The translations under genes and the position numbers were made by a program. From contig OZ024784.1 of assembly GCA_964017065.1 (NCBI GenBank), forward strand, positions 5,003,152 to 5,067,151: 64,000 nucleotides of DNA. Reading direction: 5' to 3'. Below are positions 47,501 to 61,514 of this stretch, in pieces (position 1 is the stretch's first letter; each line of letters begins with the position of its first letter). The notes below the pieces were generated by a model. The model was not told the origin of the DNA. It did no database searches and saw only the letters and a list, made by a program, of their open reading frames with translations. The stretch comes from Haliclona indistincta (taxonomy: Eukaryota > Porifera > Demospongiae > Haplosclerida > Chalinidae).

Positions 47501-50500
47501 CAACCAGCACTACAGATGCATAGGCTACTCCTACTTGTAGCTGAGTGAATCGTAGCTTCAGTGTACTGTTCTCTACTCCTCCAACTAGTGCTGAGGTGAA
47601 ATCATTGGTGAGATGACGAGCTCTTGCCATTGCTAGTGACAGTTGGGTCTGCTTCTCTTTTAGTTCGGTCTCAAACTCCTGCAAAGAGCATAAAATTATG
47701 CTGCATTCACTAGCTGCTATTGTCTATGTACCTTGTGCTCCTTGATCAAGTGTCTGATTTTACCGATGTCGGCTGTGGCTGGTTTCAAACTGTTAGTGCG
47801 ATCTTCCATTCTTTTCATCCAGTCCTCACATCGTGACATGATGCTGATGACGTCTTGTCTCTCCGAGCATGCTGTCTCCAGTGTAGAGAGTCTAAAATAA
47901 TACTATAGATTGATTTCATTTTCTCATCACTATTCCTACCTTTTCTGTGTGTCTTTGGAAAGGTTCTCCCATCTCATTCTCAGTTTGGCTAGCTCTTGAT
48001 CTGCCATGGCTGTGTTGATGACAGTGCTGTATTTACCATGGGACAACGTGATAACTTTCAACTTAAGAACATCCAGGGTTCCACTGCGACCAACCATTTC
48101 TTTAACCACCTCCTGAATATAAACATAGCATTAACTAAATTGCATTTTATTGCTTGTACTGCATTCACTTATGTGGACTGCAATACTTATATCTCTCACC
48201 TTTAACCTTGTTACTTGACCCTTGACCATCGTTGGGTCCTCAAGTTGAGGACTAATGCTTGACACCTCTCGAGTAGTCTCCTCCACCCACTCTATCATAG
48301 TCTGATACTGAGAGTAGAAGTCTTCCCAGACAGAGTACAGACTGTCCAGAGTAGATGAGTGCTTGTGATAACTGACAGTACGAAAATGAGACGAGTTTGG
48401 AAAACATTGATATCATGCACTGCTTACTTTTCTTGTACTTTTTTCCAGCGCTGATTGAGCTTGGTCATGCGCTGCTGAAGGTCCTCTGTGTTGCTGCTAG
48501 CACGATGGTGTTGGATTAGATCTGAGGTAAGGTCATTGAGTGTTCCTAGCTTTTGCTGCTGGTACGATATCTCGTCGCCGAATGTCTATGCAAGAGACAA
48601 AGCATCATAGCATGTAGTTAATGTGTACTGTATATACTGACCTTCAAGTCTAATAGTTCTCTGTTTATTTCCTCGATGCTGCAAGCATTTGATAGACGTG
48701 AGAATAGGGAAACTGTTCTACAGTCTGCTTCAGCTCGACAAAGAAACTCTTCAAATGCCTCTCGCTTTGATTCAAAACCCGACCAAATGTCCAGAACTGA
48801 CTCCAATTTCTGTTTCTGCTGGTTCAATAGAGTCCATACGCCTGAAGATAGCAGACAACCAAATTATGCAGGAAAGAAGCTATACAAGTAACAAAAACAC
48901 AGTCTCTCTAAGGCATAGATTAACAATTTTGTATACTTCACCCAACCCAGGTTCTCTAACCATTCCAAAGCAGTGAAAGCTGACGAGACTCTTCTCCTAC
49001 TGGTGAGAACACTGTTGGCTGAGAAGCAGTGGTAGATGTAGTGAGAGGAGTGGAGATAGGAGGTGGTCTGTGCTTCCGTCTGATGGCAGCTGGCGGCTTG
49101 ATTACCGAGTGACTAGGACTGTGTGAAACTGAACACACGCTAACATTACAGTATCATCGTTCAGTATTTACACATACTTGATGATAGCATCTCATCTCCA
49201 CTCTCCTCTCCTTCACTGCCTGACATGATAGTGTCAAGTACCATATTTTGCTTGATCTCACTTCTCCTCAGTTTTCTCTCAATGGTGTTCTCATCAATGA
49301 ACTTGACACACTTTGAGGGGCTCAGTAACGGCGTTCCATCCATTCCTGGCTGCTGGTCTCCACCACGAGCTCCTTGTCTCAAGAAATGATGAAATTCATC
49401 TGTTTTTGATTGCATTTGTTCTTCGGCAAGCTATAAAAAAATGACAAGTGCTTATAGTTTCCAATCTATATGATTGTACTAACCAAGATTTCCTTGAGAA
49501 TTCCTTTAACTTGTTCAGTATCAGGAATCCTCAGTTGTTGCGGTTGAAGGTTTGACTCTAGGAGTATCAACCATTCCACCATTTCACTAATATTATCAAA
49601 CTCGTCCGGTGGTTTGAGATGGTTAGTGTGACCAACAGGAGGTAGTAAAGACACTTGAACATTCCCAGAAAATCGCTGACACATGACCTCCCAGTCTGCA
49701 GTCAGTTTAGAGATGGTTTCTTGGATAGCTTCTCTGTCCTGTTGATTGGCGGGTAAAGCACGCATTTCATTGGAGAGCTCATGCAAAGAAAGAAGAGACT
49801 GTTTTTGGCTTGTTGCCTCCTCAACCAAAGCCTTCGAAGGAGAAAATAATAATAATAATAAATATTAATAGTGTAATATGTGAATTCGTGCTACCTCAGT
49901 ATCAAGGGTTCCCTTCTTCTGGTCTTTTGCACCATTCAACCAGGACTGAAGATTTGCTGCCTCATTCTGAAATGCTTCCAGAAGCCGCTTTCGTTTGTCC
50001 AGATCAGATCGGAGAGTTTCTAGGTTTGTTAGACAGTGTTCCAGTTTCTTTAGTAATGACTGGCACAGCTCCACAAGTTGAGGAAAGCGAACCAAAGACT
50101 CACACCCAATCATCCCAACACTAGAACCAGGCGGTTTCAATGCATTAGTACTGCTCTGCTGAGGCTGAGAACCAGTCTTAGCTGTTGAAGCTTGCTGTCC
50201 ATTGGTTCTTGAAAAGAGAGTCATTATACCATGAGAATGCTCAACATCCTCGTTTTCCTCTTCTTCTGAGCTAGAAGCCATTGATTGAAGCTTCAATAAC
50301 CTATCATTAGCTGACAATAATGATGCCTTCAACTGATGAGCTTTCTCTGAACTCAGCTAAAGTGACAATAGCAACAAATCAGTGCAACACATTATACAAC
50401 AGTGTGTACACATACCTCACAGTGCTTGCATAGTTTCTGCAATGCCTCGAGCTCTAGCTCCATTACCTCCTGCTCACTCTGTAAGCTGATCTCTTTCACT

Positions 50501-53500
50501 TCTACAGCAATGTTTCGTAGCGATTGTTTGATGAGTATTGATTCTAGTCGTGGCATTGCAGCAAGCTCATTGACTGTATTCACCCACTGTGTCTCGATGC
50601 TCTGCAGCTGTTCCAGTAGCTGAGCACTGATATGAGAGTTTTGAACTGTACTGGTGGGGGTAGAGACCAGCAAAATACTTCGTATTTTTGATGCTGCTTG
50701 CTGTCTTTGGGCTGAAAATTTGGCGAGCTTCATATGCATTTCCTAAAGAAACAATTATAATGCTATCGACTTCAAATTAAATTCTATACCTTGCAGTCAC
50801 TGAGGTATCTTCCAACATCCATTACTTGTTGCTTTCTTGCTAACAATGCCTTTGCCTCCTCTAGGCACTGGGAGAGCAGTCCCATCACTTGGTGAAGTCC
50901 TTTCACCTCTTTCTCTCTCTCTGTCAAAGCTCTGAAAATGTTCGTTAGAAGATGCCGACAGCATTGATGGTGAGAGGACAAATCAAACAAGTTGTACTCG
51001 AGAAGAAGAAGCAGACGAGCACTAGGAATCTTTTTCACATCTCCCGGAGGAGACGCCAAAGAGACATTATCTGTGCTATGTAGACTGTGCTGTTCAAGAA
51101 GTGTTCGTACCGTATCCAACTGGTTCTGAATAGCCTGTGTGAGGATGTACCAGTAGACATGTTGATTGGGAAAATGTCTGAGTATGTGCAAACAGTTTGG
51201 ACTATGGAGACTAAACAAGCAGCATACAAAGATATGCAAATGCTAGATTCGTGTGTTATTCATAACAGTAGCAGTTAATGTGTTAGTGATATAGTAGCAA
51301 TACTATGTACACTGTGTTAAGTGGATACTATTTACAGCTGATCATTGTTACCTTGCACTGTTTAAGTCTCTGCTGAATTAGGTTTGGATCAGGGTCTGCA
51401 GGAACCTCAATTCCTCCCAGCAGCTCTCCAGCTGCATCGAGACTTGTCTGAACGTCAGTCAATGAGACTGCCACTGACTTTAACTTAGTGTGAGGTTCTC
51501 CTGGTGCTATGTCATCAACAAGCTGCTGTAGCTCGTCCGAAAAACTGGGTAGAGGAATCTTAGAGGGAGAAAGACTAACAGTAATACTGGCTTTGAAATG
51601 TGTTGCAAAATACCTCAAGAAAGTCAGCCATGTCAGTGTATTCTCTTCGAATGTACTGCATAAGTCCCTTGCACAGTGAGTTAGGGAGAACTGGTGTGTT
51701 GCTGTCAGTGTGTTCGCCCTCCTTTCCTTCAGTTGGTGGCTTCTTTGCAGGCTTTGGGGGAGGAGCAAGTTTCTTGATGATACCTCTTCTCTGTGGTGAT
51801 GATGGAGGTGGTGAGGGAGAAGTAGAAGAGTGGTGATATAATCTGGAACTGTGCTGAAAGTCTGTCGGATGAGGTGAAGGACTCTTTGAGGAATGTGGGT
51901 TAGTGCCACTACTGCTGGTTCGTCTGAGAGGGGGCTTGCTGCGAGGTGCAGGTGGCTTGGACTGAGGGATTGATGTGAATCCAACTGATGATGATGACCT
52001 TGGCTGCTCCTTAAACATCTGAATAAAAATAAGTTTGCAATGTTGAAATATGAAAGTTTGTCAACTCACACCTTTTTTCTATTGTGTAGATCAGTGAAGA
52101 CAGAGTCATTGTTCCCTTTAGCTATGTGAGCAATATCACTCTGCAGTCGCTGCATGACACTTTTTACAGCAGTCACTTCTTGTTTCAGTGGACTCCCATC
52201 AAACTGTGGTCCCATGGAGTGCAACTGTGTTGATAGTTCACTCAATGCAGTCAACTTTCTTTGTAATTCTTGCAAACTGCTCAAGCACTATAAACGAGAA
52301 GAGATAAATTCAGAAAAGGTGACTTCATTGCATACCTGTTGGATTGGTTGCTGTACTGTCTCTTTGCTCAAGGCATGCCTCTTTAACGCTTTTACTCTCT
52401 CCTCACAAGCAGACAAAGATTCATGGCAGCTCTTGGCTTGGGCCTCAAAGTCATGCACCATGACTTGTACTGACTGAAACTGAGTGAGCTTGCTCTGAGC
52501 CTTACCCTTTAGCACCCCAACCTGCAACAAAATCACAACTTCTGATTCTTGTATAGAAAACCACTTCCAAACCTGTTGCTGAAGTGGTACTATGTGTTCT
52601 TTGCTTAGAGGAGCATCTTCTTTTCTAAATGGTGTATTCTGATAGTCAGGAACTGGTTTTCGGTTACTTGATTTTTGAACTAGTTCTGACAACTCTTGTG
52701 ATTTTTGATTGAGTTGAGTAAGTGTGGTCTGCAAAAATTGCATCAATCTTAATTTACCATTGTTACCGTTAATTTACCTGTAGTTGAGCAATATGTGATT
52801 CCAGACTTGATGACTGCAGTAGCAAACATTGTTTCTCATCTTTATGTAGCAATTCCTTTAGTTGTTCAACTGCTTTCTCTTCTTGTTTGAGTCTTGCAGC
52901 TGAGCTGCTAGTGCGTGGTCGAGGAGGTGGAGGGGGAGGGAAAGAACGCGACTGAGATGATGACGCTGAGATGTCACAAGAAGGCGGCTTTTTAAAAGGT
53001 ACAAAAAGTGGTTCCTCTTTCAAACCCCTTGGAGGAGTGACTTCTCTCCAACCGTTGACCTGATGGTCAGACGGAGGTGATGTCAGCCTTTGCCTGATTT
53101 TATTCGCCTCTTGTTTCAAAGACTCAACTAGGTCATCGAGTGAGTCACTTGAGCAAGTACCAAGACTCTTGCTCTTAGACATAGAGTGCTTTTCCTTAAC
53201 ACCAAGTGGTAGTGGGCTAGAGGGGACACTATCTGATACAGAAGGACTAGATCGAGTACTGCTGCTTCCTCTTGAGCTAGCAAAACTGCTAACAGGACTG
53301 AGTGGAGCGGAAGGGCTGAGAGCCCGTGTTGCTGCAGCTGCTAGAGCTGAAGACAGCTGAAGGTGCTGTTGCTTGACACTACGTAGCACTATTTGCCATC
53401 TTTTGCTGAGATCACGAATGTTTCGTGTCAGTTCAATGTGTTGTGGACTTTTTGGTGAGTAGTTGAACTCATCCTGAAGCTGCTTTTGTAGATCCTTTAT

Positions 53501-54470
53501 CTCTTGCAGGAATGCATGTCGTTCTTTCATCTGTAGCAGCAGATCCTACGAAAACAATACACACATAATTATTCATAATTAATGGTCCTTATTTGGTGGT
53601 TTTAGCAGCAGCCAAATTCCAACCAATGCGTAGTAAATTTATTCAGCAAACAATGGGTTCCACACTCTACTATGATGATGATTACCACATGCATGTCATT
53701 AGAACACACAAACACACTGTGCATTCCAACATAGGACTCTTGGAATGCAGTATCATTAATTGCGTAACCAAATAGGGACGGTGCACTACACTGCAACAAA
53801 AGATAATTTATTCTCTTTTGCTAGCTGCTTGCGATGGGCTCTGTGTTCAAACATACCGCTCAAGTTGCAATCAGTATCTATAGTAACAATGCCGTCGCCT
53901 AATACACTGTTTTATATAGATAGTGAAAATTGTACAGATTCCACAGCAAGCAGCGATCAATGCTATTAGCTAACTGTAGTATACAAAAATGATGTTTATT
54001 GCAATGCAGCAGTAGTAACTACATGCTTCATTGTGTCTAATCGTTCAATAATTTGAGTTATGTGGTTCACTATAATTGAATGAGGAGGTAGCATCATCAT
54101 TATGTTGTTGATACAGACTAGAGTGTGTGTAAGCTGAGTTGTTGGCTAAGCATGCTGAGTTAATCACATATAATCTCTCATTATTAACAAAATGTTATTA
54201 TAGTACCATACCACTAGACTCAGATCAGTCATACACTGTGCACTGTGCACACCATTCTGTCTATTGCATTTCCTTTCAACTATACTACACATGATTGTTC
54301 TAGCTCTGTATTACCTTGTATTCTGTAGCAAGGGTTTTGAGCTTCGGAAGGTCATAGCTTCCATAGTCACTTGGTACGTTCGCTAAAGTTGCTTGGCAGT
54401 TGTCCAGCCAACTGTGCAGATTGGAAGCAGACTTTTGCAGTATCTGAATACGTGTCTCCTGGTCCGCCAT
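44583..54470 (-). CDS. DMD: Dystrophin/utrophin/DRP2-family protein without N-terminal actin-binding domain
   Basis: Membrane-cytoskeleton linker of the dystroglycan complex. Start: MADQETRIQILQKSASNLHS at 54470, one base after a splice acceptor. Many spectrin-like helical exons follow (47.0-54.4 kb), interrupted by Pro/Ser-rich hinges (about 52.9-53.3, 51.7-52.0 and 49.0-49.1 kb). Then a WW domain (LPAGWSKTKTNSGTPFYVQ, SHTQWQHPQL, 46.73-46.89 kb), the two EF-like regions (LSQLYRSLVNRFQYSSF; EPLPVAWLPVLHRLSVAEN) and a ZZ zinc finger (CAVCNTNPIAGFRYKCLQC, LNMCQQCYWSGKTARGHD, EEYCIP). No calponin-homology domains are encoded before this start. The C-terminus is Pro-rich (PPPPPLPPRP) and ends in one short helix, not the two long coils of dystrophin. 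Exons in between were not all fixed. Confidence 0.87.
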
Positions 54471-57190
54471 CCTAAGAGAGGGAGGAAAACGAGACATAAC
54501 AACTGATCTGAGATTCTGTTTACAACATGTGTGCAAGTAATTATGACAGTATGGTATGTCAGATTGACAATGAATACAATTGATTTCCCTTATAACTGGT
54601 TCAGCAATGTAACAATTGTTCTGCAAAACTGGTACATAGTTTGCACAGCTGCTGTGAGACTAATGAGCAACACAATTTCAACATGTAATAGTATGTGAAT
54701 ACTGATCAGGCAAACCAATACCTTGAGTAAAAAAAAGTACAATACTTGAGTACCCTTGATCAGGCAGGCTAGGCTAATGTATGATCAGGCAAGGGACTTG
54801 TACGCTTCATGATGCAGGTCAAAGTTGCATCACATAATCTGATAAACAATCAAGTACTATTATAGTCATCAAGAACTATTATAGTCATGGTAACCAACAG
54901 CTGTTACTAGGGATACTATCAGAGATCAAGCCCACAGACAAGCAATAGTATCAAGCCAAGAAATGACAAGTAATAGTTTGTTTAACAACCACTGTTAGTG
55001 AAAAAGAGTTGATCATGCTCTCTTTATATCTAATAAAGAGGGTGTGTGGTATAATGTAACATATCAGCTGTGGAGTATAGAATCAATTACAAAACAATAA
55101 ATACAGCTAGTACTGTGGTATGAGGTGTGGTAACAAGATATTCACAGTCGTACCCAGCTCTGCAGACAGATGAAGGAAGACTGGTCGGATAGACAGAGTG
55201 ACTAAACACAACCAGCACTAAGCAGTGGGAGGAATGGTATTGGATTGCAGATGCTCCTTTGTGAGTGTGTCAGTTCATTAGTGTATGTGGTATGCACTTC
55301 AGAAGCTGTCTCTGTGTATACTGAGGTAACGAGTAGTTGTGACAGGCAAGTGTTCATTATAAGCCACACCAAACACAACATCACCAATAAGATAGGTAAG
55401 GGGTAGTTTATTGTGACAGCACACTATAATTTTATGATGTTGGTCCTCACGTAGACATAAGCCAGGCTTTCCTAGTAATTTATCATTCCTACCTAATACA
55501 GTAACTAAACCAGACACAACTTTGCACTCTGCTGTTCATTAGATGAGCGTACACAAACACACACTTTATGACCACAAATGAACTTGTCTTATTGTCCAAC
55601 AGTCAACAATCCCAAAATTTCAGCCAATACATGTGCAACAACCCCTTGATTTAGGCACAGATAATAGAAATATTTAGCAGGACGAAGAAGAAAAGATATC
55701 TGTTATTTACAGCAGTAGTAGCCGTGATCACCACAACATTCCCGCCTTATACTCATCAGTGTGTCTGTAGCTAGCCCACTCACATTGATGTTCATGGAAA
55801 CAGAACAAGACCACTCATATACAAAGTCATAACAATATTGGTGTGACAACAACAGCATTTGTGCACTGTTCTAAAGCTGTACAAAACTAAATGCGAGTTC
55901 CAACTTGTTTTAGCAAGTGCAGACCAGAGAAGGATAGAGTGTTTACTCTATATTCTGTTCGAGCTCTCTTACTGCACATTCTTGCACTTTGTTCGTTTAA
56001 ACCACAGCTACACGTATTACTAGTTTATACCTGGTTATGAGTAGGAAGAACTAGAAGACCAATAGTGAATATTATGTACCTGTAAAGAGGTGATTCTAAG
56101 GTTTGTGGTACCACTACAGAGCATGGTGTCTATGGGTTCAGTTGACAGGCAAATAGAATAATTTGTAACTGTCTATACAATACTAGCAGCCAGACTATTT
56201 CTTTGTCAGAAATAACTACAGTACAGTTTTAAAATCAGCTGCTCTGTGACTTTTATGCATACAATTTGCACAAGTCACACTAGTTAGATGATGAGTGTTG
56301 TTGTGTGCAAACACAGTGGGAACAGTGTGTCAAAGGGCACGATGCTACCACCAGTTAATATCATTATGCAAGCATGTTTACACTTACTGAGCAGTAGAGC
56401 TAGCTGGCTCCAGGGACTTCCCTCTCTTTGCACCTAGCAGTAGTTGAGTAACCATGTAAACACTTACTATAACACCTCTGCTATCTCAGTGATGTTGTTG
56501 CTACAGTTGCACGCGACTAGTGGAATTGTTACTAGCACACATCAACGAATAACAATGGCTGGCTACTGGTATCTTAGACTAATACAGTGATACTATGGAT
56601 ATACTGACTGATGGCTAGTTGTAAACGAGTGTTTTAACAACGCCAAGCAGTAACGACAAAGTCACACTAAAACAACTTGTACACATGTATAATCTAGCCA
56701 CAAACATACTAAATTTAATTTACAATGCTCTGCTTACCTTGTGAGTTTCGGGTAGGCCTAGAAAGCGATTTGAGTGACGATTCTTGTCTGCTGATAGGAG
56801 ACTTGCATCCTTGTTCACAACGCTTGCCTCGAGGGCGCTTGGTATAATAATAGCAGTGGTACTTCCAAAGTTCTTGTTAGCACCTCCCCAATTACCGGCA
56901 ACGCCCACGCAACAGCACGGCAAATAACGCGCTCATCAGCATTGTTGTCAAAATATTTGCGGCATTTCATTAATAGGCGATAATGGACGTACGGCTTCTA
57001 CACAGACTTCTTTCACTTTTGACAACTTATTTACAGTATATGACGAATTGAACCATGCAGCTTGCATCCCTGAACTTGCAGTTTCGGTGACCATAGAAAC
57101 AATCCAACGTGTGTCATTGGAATAAAATTCACAAAATCGTTCCACACAATTATAATTTACAACACACAGATATGAGACACACTATAAAAG
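54471..57190. other. Long 5' intron and upstream region of the dystrophin-like gene; VPS39 3' flank
   Basis: No supported coding exon in 2.7 kb. A minus-strand exon ending at 56738 (CACAAG then GTAAGC) is open for 62 codons up to 56923 but would be out of frame with the downstream start at 54470, so I read it as a noncoding first exon. Its promoter would lie near 56.93-57.0 kb. Open frames at 55202-55517 lack family signal or splice context. Confidence 0.5.
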
Positions 57191-60100
57191 TTAATTCGTC
57201 TCCTCATCTGCTTCCTGTTCTTCTCTCTGGTAGCAATAATAATGGGACAGTTTTCCACTTGGATGACGAGCAAATGCACTAAAGAGAATAGGAACTATAC
57301 ACTAATCAGTGCTTAAGATATTTCATTCACCTAGTCCCCATTTTCTTTTTACAAATCGAGCACTGTGTTGTTTCGTGGATAATAAAATGAGGAGATTGCT
57401 CGCGTACTCTAACTCTTGAAACCTATGGAGAGCACGAGGATGCACTATAAGAGCATAGATATGGCAGTCATGAGATTGTACCTGCATGTTTTCAGCTAAA
57501 TATAGACTTTTAATAACATGGGTCCGTCGACGTGCATTAGTCTTCTCTTCAAGAACAGTAGTGAGGAACTTCTGGATGCCGTGAATAAGAGTTGATGAAG
57601 GCAGTAGCCCCATTACCTGTAAATATTGACAAACACATTAGCTTCCGTCAACATACTTCATCATTAAAACACACCCATCTATACCATTTACCTTAGCTGT
57701 ATCAATGTGCTCGTGATGATCAGCTAACACAGCCATAGCAGCTTCAACGCTAGGCTGTGGTTGATGTCTGTGTGCCGGTAGTCTGATTCCGTTCTCTTCA
57801 AGTGGAGTCGGTGACAGGTATGTTCTGATGAGCTCCAGGTATACCTGTAGATGAATAATAGTTTGTGTCTCAACTATTTGAAACTGTTGACATCACAAGA
57901 ATGTCACAGACTAGACTGTGAGGAGCTCACAACATGACTGGCACAACATTAGACCACCATTTTCTTACACTATCCTAACTAGGATGAGTGTGTGTACACT
58001 GGTCAAGCAATAATGATGCCGTAACTTATGCATTACATCTTTGTTGTCCTCATTCTCAGGATCGTACATTCTCTTGCAGTAGCTCTCGGCCATTTGTGGA
58101 TCACTGAGCACATGAGCATAAATTGATAGAGCGACGTCATGTCTACCCAGCCTTCCCAGTAACAACGCTCTCTCTTCAAATAGCTCTGAGAAAAAATGGC
58201 AAGTTAACTGGACTCATGAGATGATAGAGATATGTGTACCATCAGATGGAAATCTACTGATTAGCTCAGATGCTCGGTAGTGCTGTGAGGTCTGAAGAAA
58301 ATTGAGCAGTTTTGATCGTAAAAATCCAAGCTCTTCTGGTTCATGACCAGCTTTGGCACGTGGACGACCTAATCACACACAGGAAATAAACAGCAATAGT
58401 TATGAAGTTCAGCTAACCTTTATTGGCTTGCAAGTATCTGTGTAGTTTTGGCTCTACTTCTTGCTTGTATTCCAATATTAATCTGTTGTGGAACTCTGGC
58501 TTAGGATCAGACCATCTCAGAATGATATGCTCCTGCAAGAAGAGTGAGTGACTAGACGAGAAGACATGACTAGACTCACCAAGTATGGCACTACTTGTTG
58601 TCTGGCTATCTTGGTGAGGTGCATAACAACATTATGACGAGGAAGATTCTCTACCTCTTTGATCTCTTCAGTAAAGATCTGTATTTTTTCAGATAATAAC
58701 GTATTATTACTAGCAGAACGTACTCACTCTCAAACCATCATCAGGATTTTCTTGAAGGACCCATCTCGAGTAGCTGAGAATTAGATCAAGGTTGTCAGTA
58801 CCAAGATTCTGAAGATATTCAATAGTGGGCCACACCCCTGATAGAGCAACTGCAGGTCCCTTATGAAACTGAGTCAACAATTCAAGAGCTGAAGAAGAGA
58901 AGAAAAACTGAAACTGATTTTTAAATAATAGAATACCTTTCTTATGCTGTCCTTTCGTCCTAAACAGCTGCACCAGTTCCTGAAATTTCTCCTCTGTTCT
59001 CAGCACTCGTTCACTCTCAGCCACATGTAGGTGGTTGTCTGGGAGGCGTACTAATGAACCAATCAGAGTGTTGTTGCCGGTCTGAGAAGACACAACCATA
59101 CACACTCCATCACAAATTGTTCAACTTACCTTAATATAGCATTTGAGTAGTGTGGTGTCTATGAGCTGTAGTTTGGCGTCATTTTTCTTGGTTTCCTCTG
59201 CTGACAGCTCATTTCCTTCACCTCTCTGATGGCCTTGTAACCATTTGTAACGCATCTGAGCAGAAGGAAGTAATGTTACTAGAGTGAGGTAACAAATGTG
59301 AGGATTTACTTGAGTGAGGTATGTTATGAGGTGCTCGGTTCCATCTTTGAGTTCTTTGCCAGTAAGAACAGGAGGCTGAGTGGGTAGAGTGAGAGTTTGA
59401 CGGAGATCAGACGGCAACAGGTGAGGATACAATCCTATCACATTCAAAGGATCTGTACAAACCATAAACAACAGATTTAGACTAGAAGAGTTCTACTAAA
59501 CATGCCCAGTACATTGCAGTTGTTTCACTCAACACTGCGTGTGCAACACTGTACTCACTCAAGCTTGTAACACACTATCATGCAGCAAAATAGCTCTTGA
59601 CAGAATACTCTCCTGAATTAGTCATGTTGTTAGACGAAACGCACATACAGACGAAGCAAATTGCTCATGCACACACAGAATAAAAATCAGCAACTGGTTA
59701 ACCATCCTACCTTCTTTAATCTGTAAAAAGTACTTGAGAGATTTATCAAATTTGTACTGATTGAATAAATAAAATGCATAGCGTCGAAGAATCTCTTCAC
59801 GACGTATCCGTTGTTCATCCTCAGATTCTTTGATCAGCTCCTGTAAGCTCAATATCATTGACACACAACACACTCATTTCACTCACTGCAACTTGCAGTG
59901 CCAGCTCGAAATGTTTATGCATCACTAATTGTTGCACCTGGTGGTCGTATGCTTTAGGTTCAAGCTTATATACCTGCACTGACACACGTGTGTAACCATT
60001 AACACATGATAACTTATGATTCACCTGTGACTGGCTTGCTATGAGAGTCATTTTATCATGAGATACAAATCGAAACTTTTCTGGATATTCAAGCACTTGG

Positions 60101-61377
60101 ACCTGGATCTTTTGTTCCAGAGCACGGATCTCGATACCCCTGAGGAGTTGACCAGTGACAAGTTCATGTGTGTGCACTAGTGACTTACTTTGGAAGAATA
60201 CCAATGATGTAAGGATGTACATGCTCAACACATAATGGGTGGTCTGACCACACCAGTGCAGAACTCTGTGTTGGCTTAGCGTCAGCATCAAGACAAACCT
60301 AGTAAAATTCGCAACTAATACAGAGTCAACACGAAGCTGGTCAAACCTGTTTCTCATCTTGCAAAACAAGTATTTCTCCCTTGCCTTCAGAAGTGATGAT
60401 AGAGTGGAGGCAAGGCTCACTACGATTGCTGCCGATTGTGAAGAGCTCCTTATTGTCACCATCCAGCTAAGAGGGAAATACAGCATGTGACTAGGTCAGT
60501 TATATACATGTATCTCACTGTGAGATGATAAAGATCCTTTTTAATGCACACAATCAGACTCTCACCCACCCAAGCCAGAGCTTTGGCTGTTTCTGGTAAA
60601 GATAGCTCATCCTGTATAGAAGAGAAAGTTAAGAGTATCAGTGAACACTACACACTTACAATGACTGATAGAGCATTTCGCTTATACTGATATATGACAA
60701 GCTTCTTCTTCACAGCTACACACACTCTCAGTTGCTTGTTGTATTCTATAAATATTTTCATTTTCGCAAACAGATAATACAAGTGTGTTTTTCTTTCTTA
60801 CTGAGTCTCTGCCAATCAACAGCAAAATACACAGCGTTTCTAATACGTGCCTGGTTTGGATTCTTCTGAAAGTCCTTGAGATCAGCACAACAAATCTCAC
60901 CATCAGCTGAATATACGGCAATGTCACATCAAACACATGCACACATTAATGTTTTATTGCACACTGGAGGCAACTGACCTGATAGGACTATCAACAACCC
61001 AAATTCTGCAATAGCTACTAGCTGCAAAATTTGCTTTGGAGTGAAATTTTTCAATGTTCTCAGTAATTTAGCTTCATATAACTTGTTATAGTCTAAGCAT
61101 GCATAGGACATGGGTCAGCAAGTGTACAGGAGGCGTATGGTACCCTAACCTTTAGCTGGTTGTAGTGTGTATGATAGCAAGTGATGGTCTCCCTTAGCAC
61201 CTGCCGTTCCAAGGAGAAAATGATCACCTAAGTTGATAAAAAGTTTCTAAATAGTGCCTCTCAATAGAAGTTTAGACGCTTGCAGTCTAACACACACAAC
61301 TCACCCCATGTGGTAATTGCACATATTTTAAGAGGCAACTTCTCTACTAGTCGAACAGGCTCGAATGCATCAAACAT
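57191..61377 (-). CDS. VPS39: VPS39 (hVam6p), HOPS-complex subunit
   Basis: HOPS tethering subunit that binds Rab7 and drives late endosome/lysosome fusion. The first exon begins MFDAFEPVRLVEKLPLKICA (human starts MHDAFEPVPILEKLPLQIDC). The CNH-type beta-propeller is encoded at about 60.0-61.4 kb. Clathrin-homology helical repeats follow, with VIGLYPHLLPSDLRQTL (59.4 kb), LIDTTLLKCYIK (59.1 kb), TIEYLQNLGTDNLDLILSYS (58.8 kb) and LLGRLGRHDVALSIYAHVL (58.1 kb). The C-terminal metal-binding-like motif is CSICKKKMG, then AFARHPSGKLSHYYC, ending with EEQEADEETN and TAA at 57193-57191. There are about 20 short exons; interior borders were not all fixed. It is head-to-head with XRN2. Confidence 0.92.
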
Positions 61378-61514
61378 GACGACTGCAGCTTGTGACAGAT
61401 ACTAGCGCTAGCATCACATGAACTGCCACACCTCCGTTTGCTTTTGCTGAAATATTTTTAACCCCAAGCTCATTGAATATCAACTCGTGGGCGCGAAGAG
61501 CCACGCGCCCTAAG
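61378..61514. promoter_or_regulatory. Shared VPS39/XRN2 bidirectional promoter region
   Basis: 137 bp between two divergent start codons; both genes are housekeeping. No clear TATA box. Confidence 0.5.

Noticed and set aside
56738..56923. 62-codon frame as N-terminal coding exon of the dystrophin-like gene
   Set aside because: Spliced to the next acceptor it is out of frame with the spectrin-like exon, whose own Met follows the acceptor by one base.
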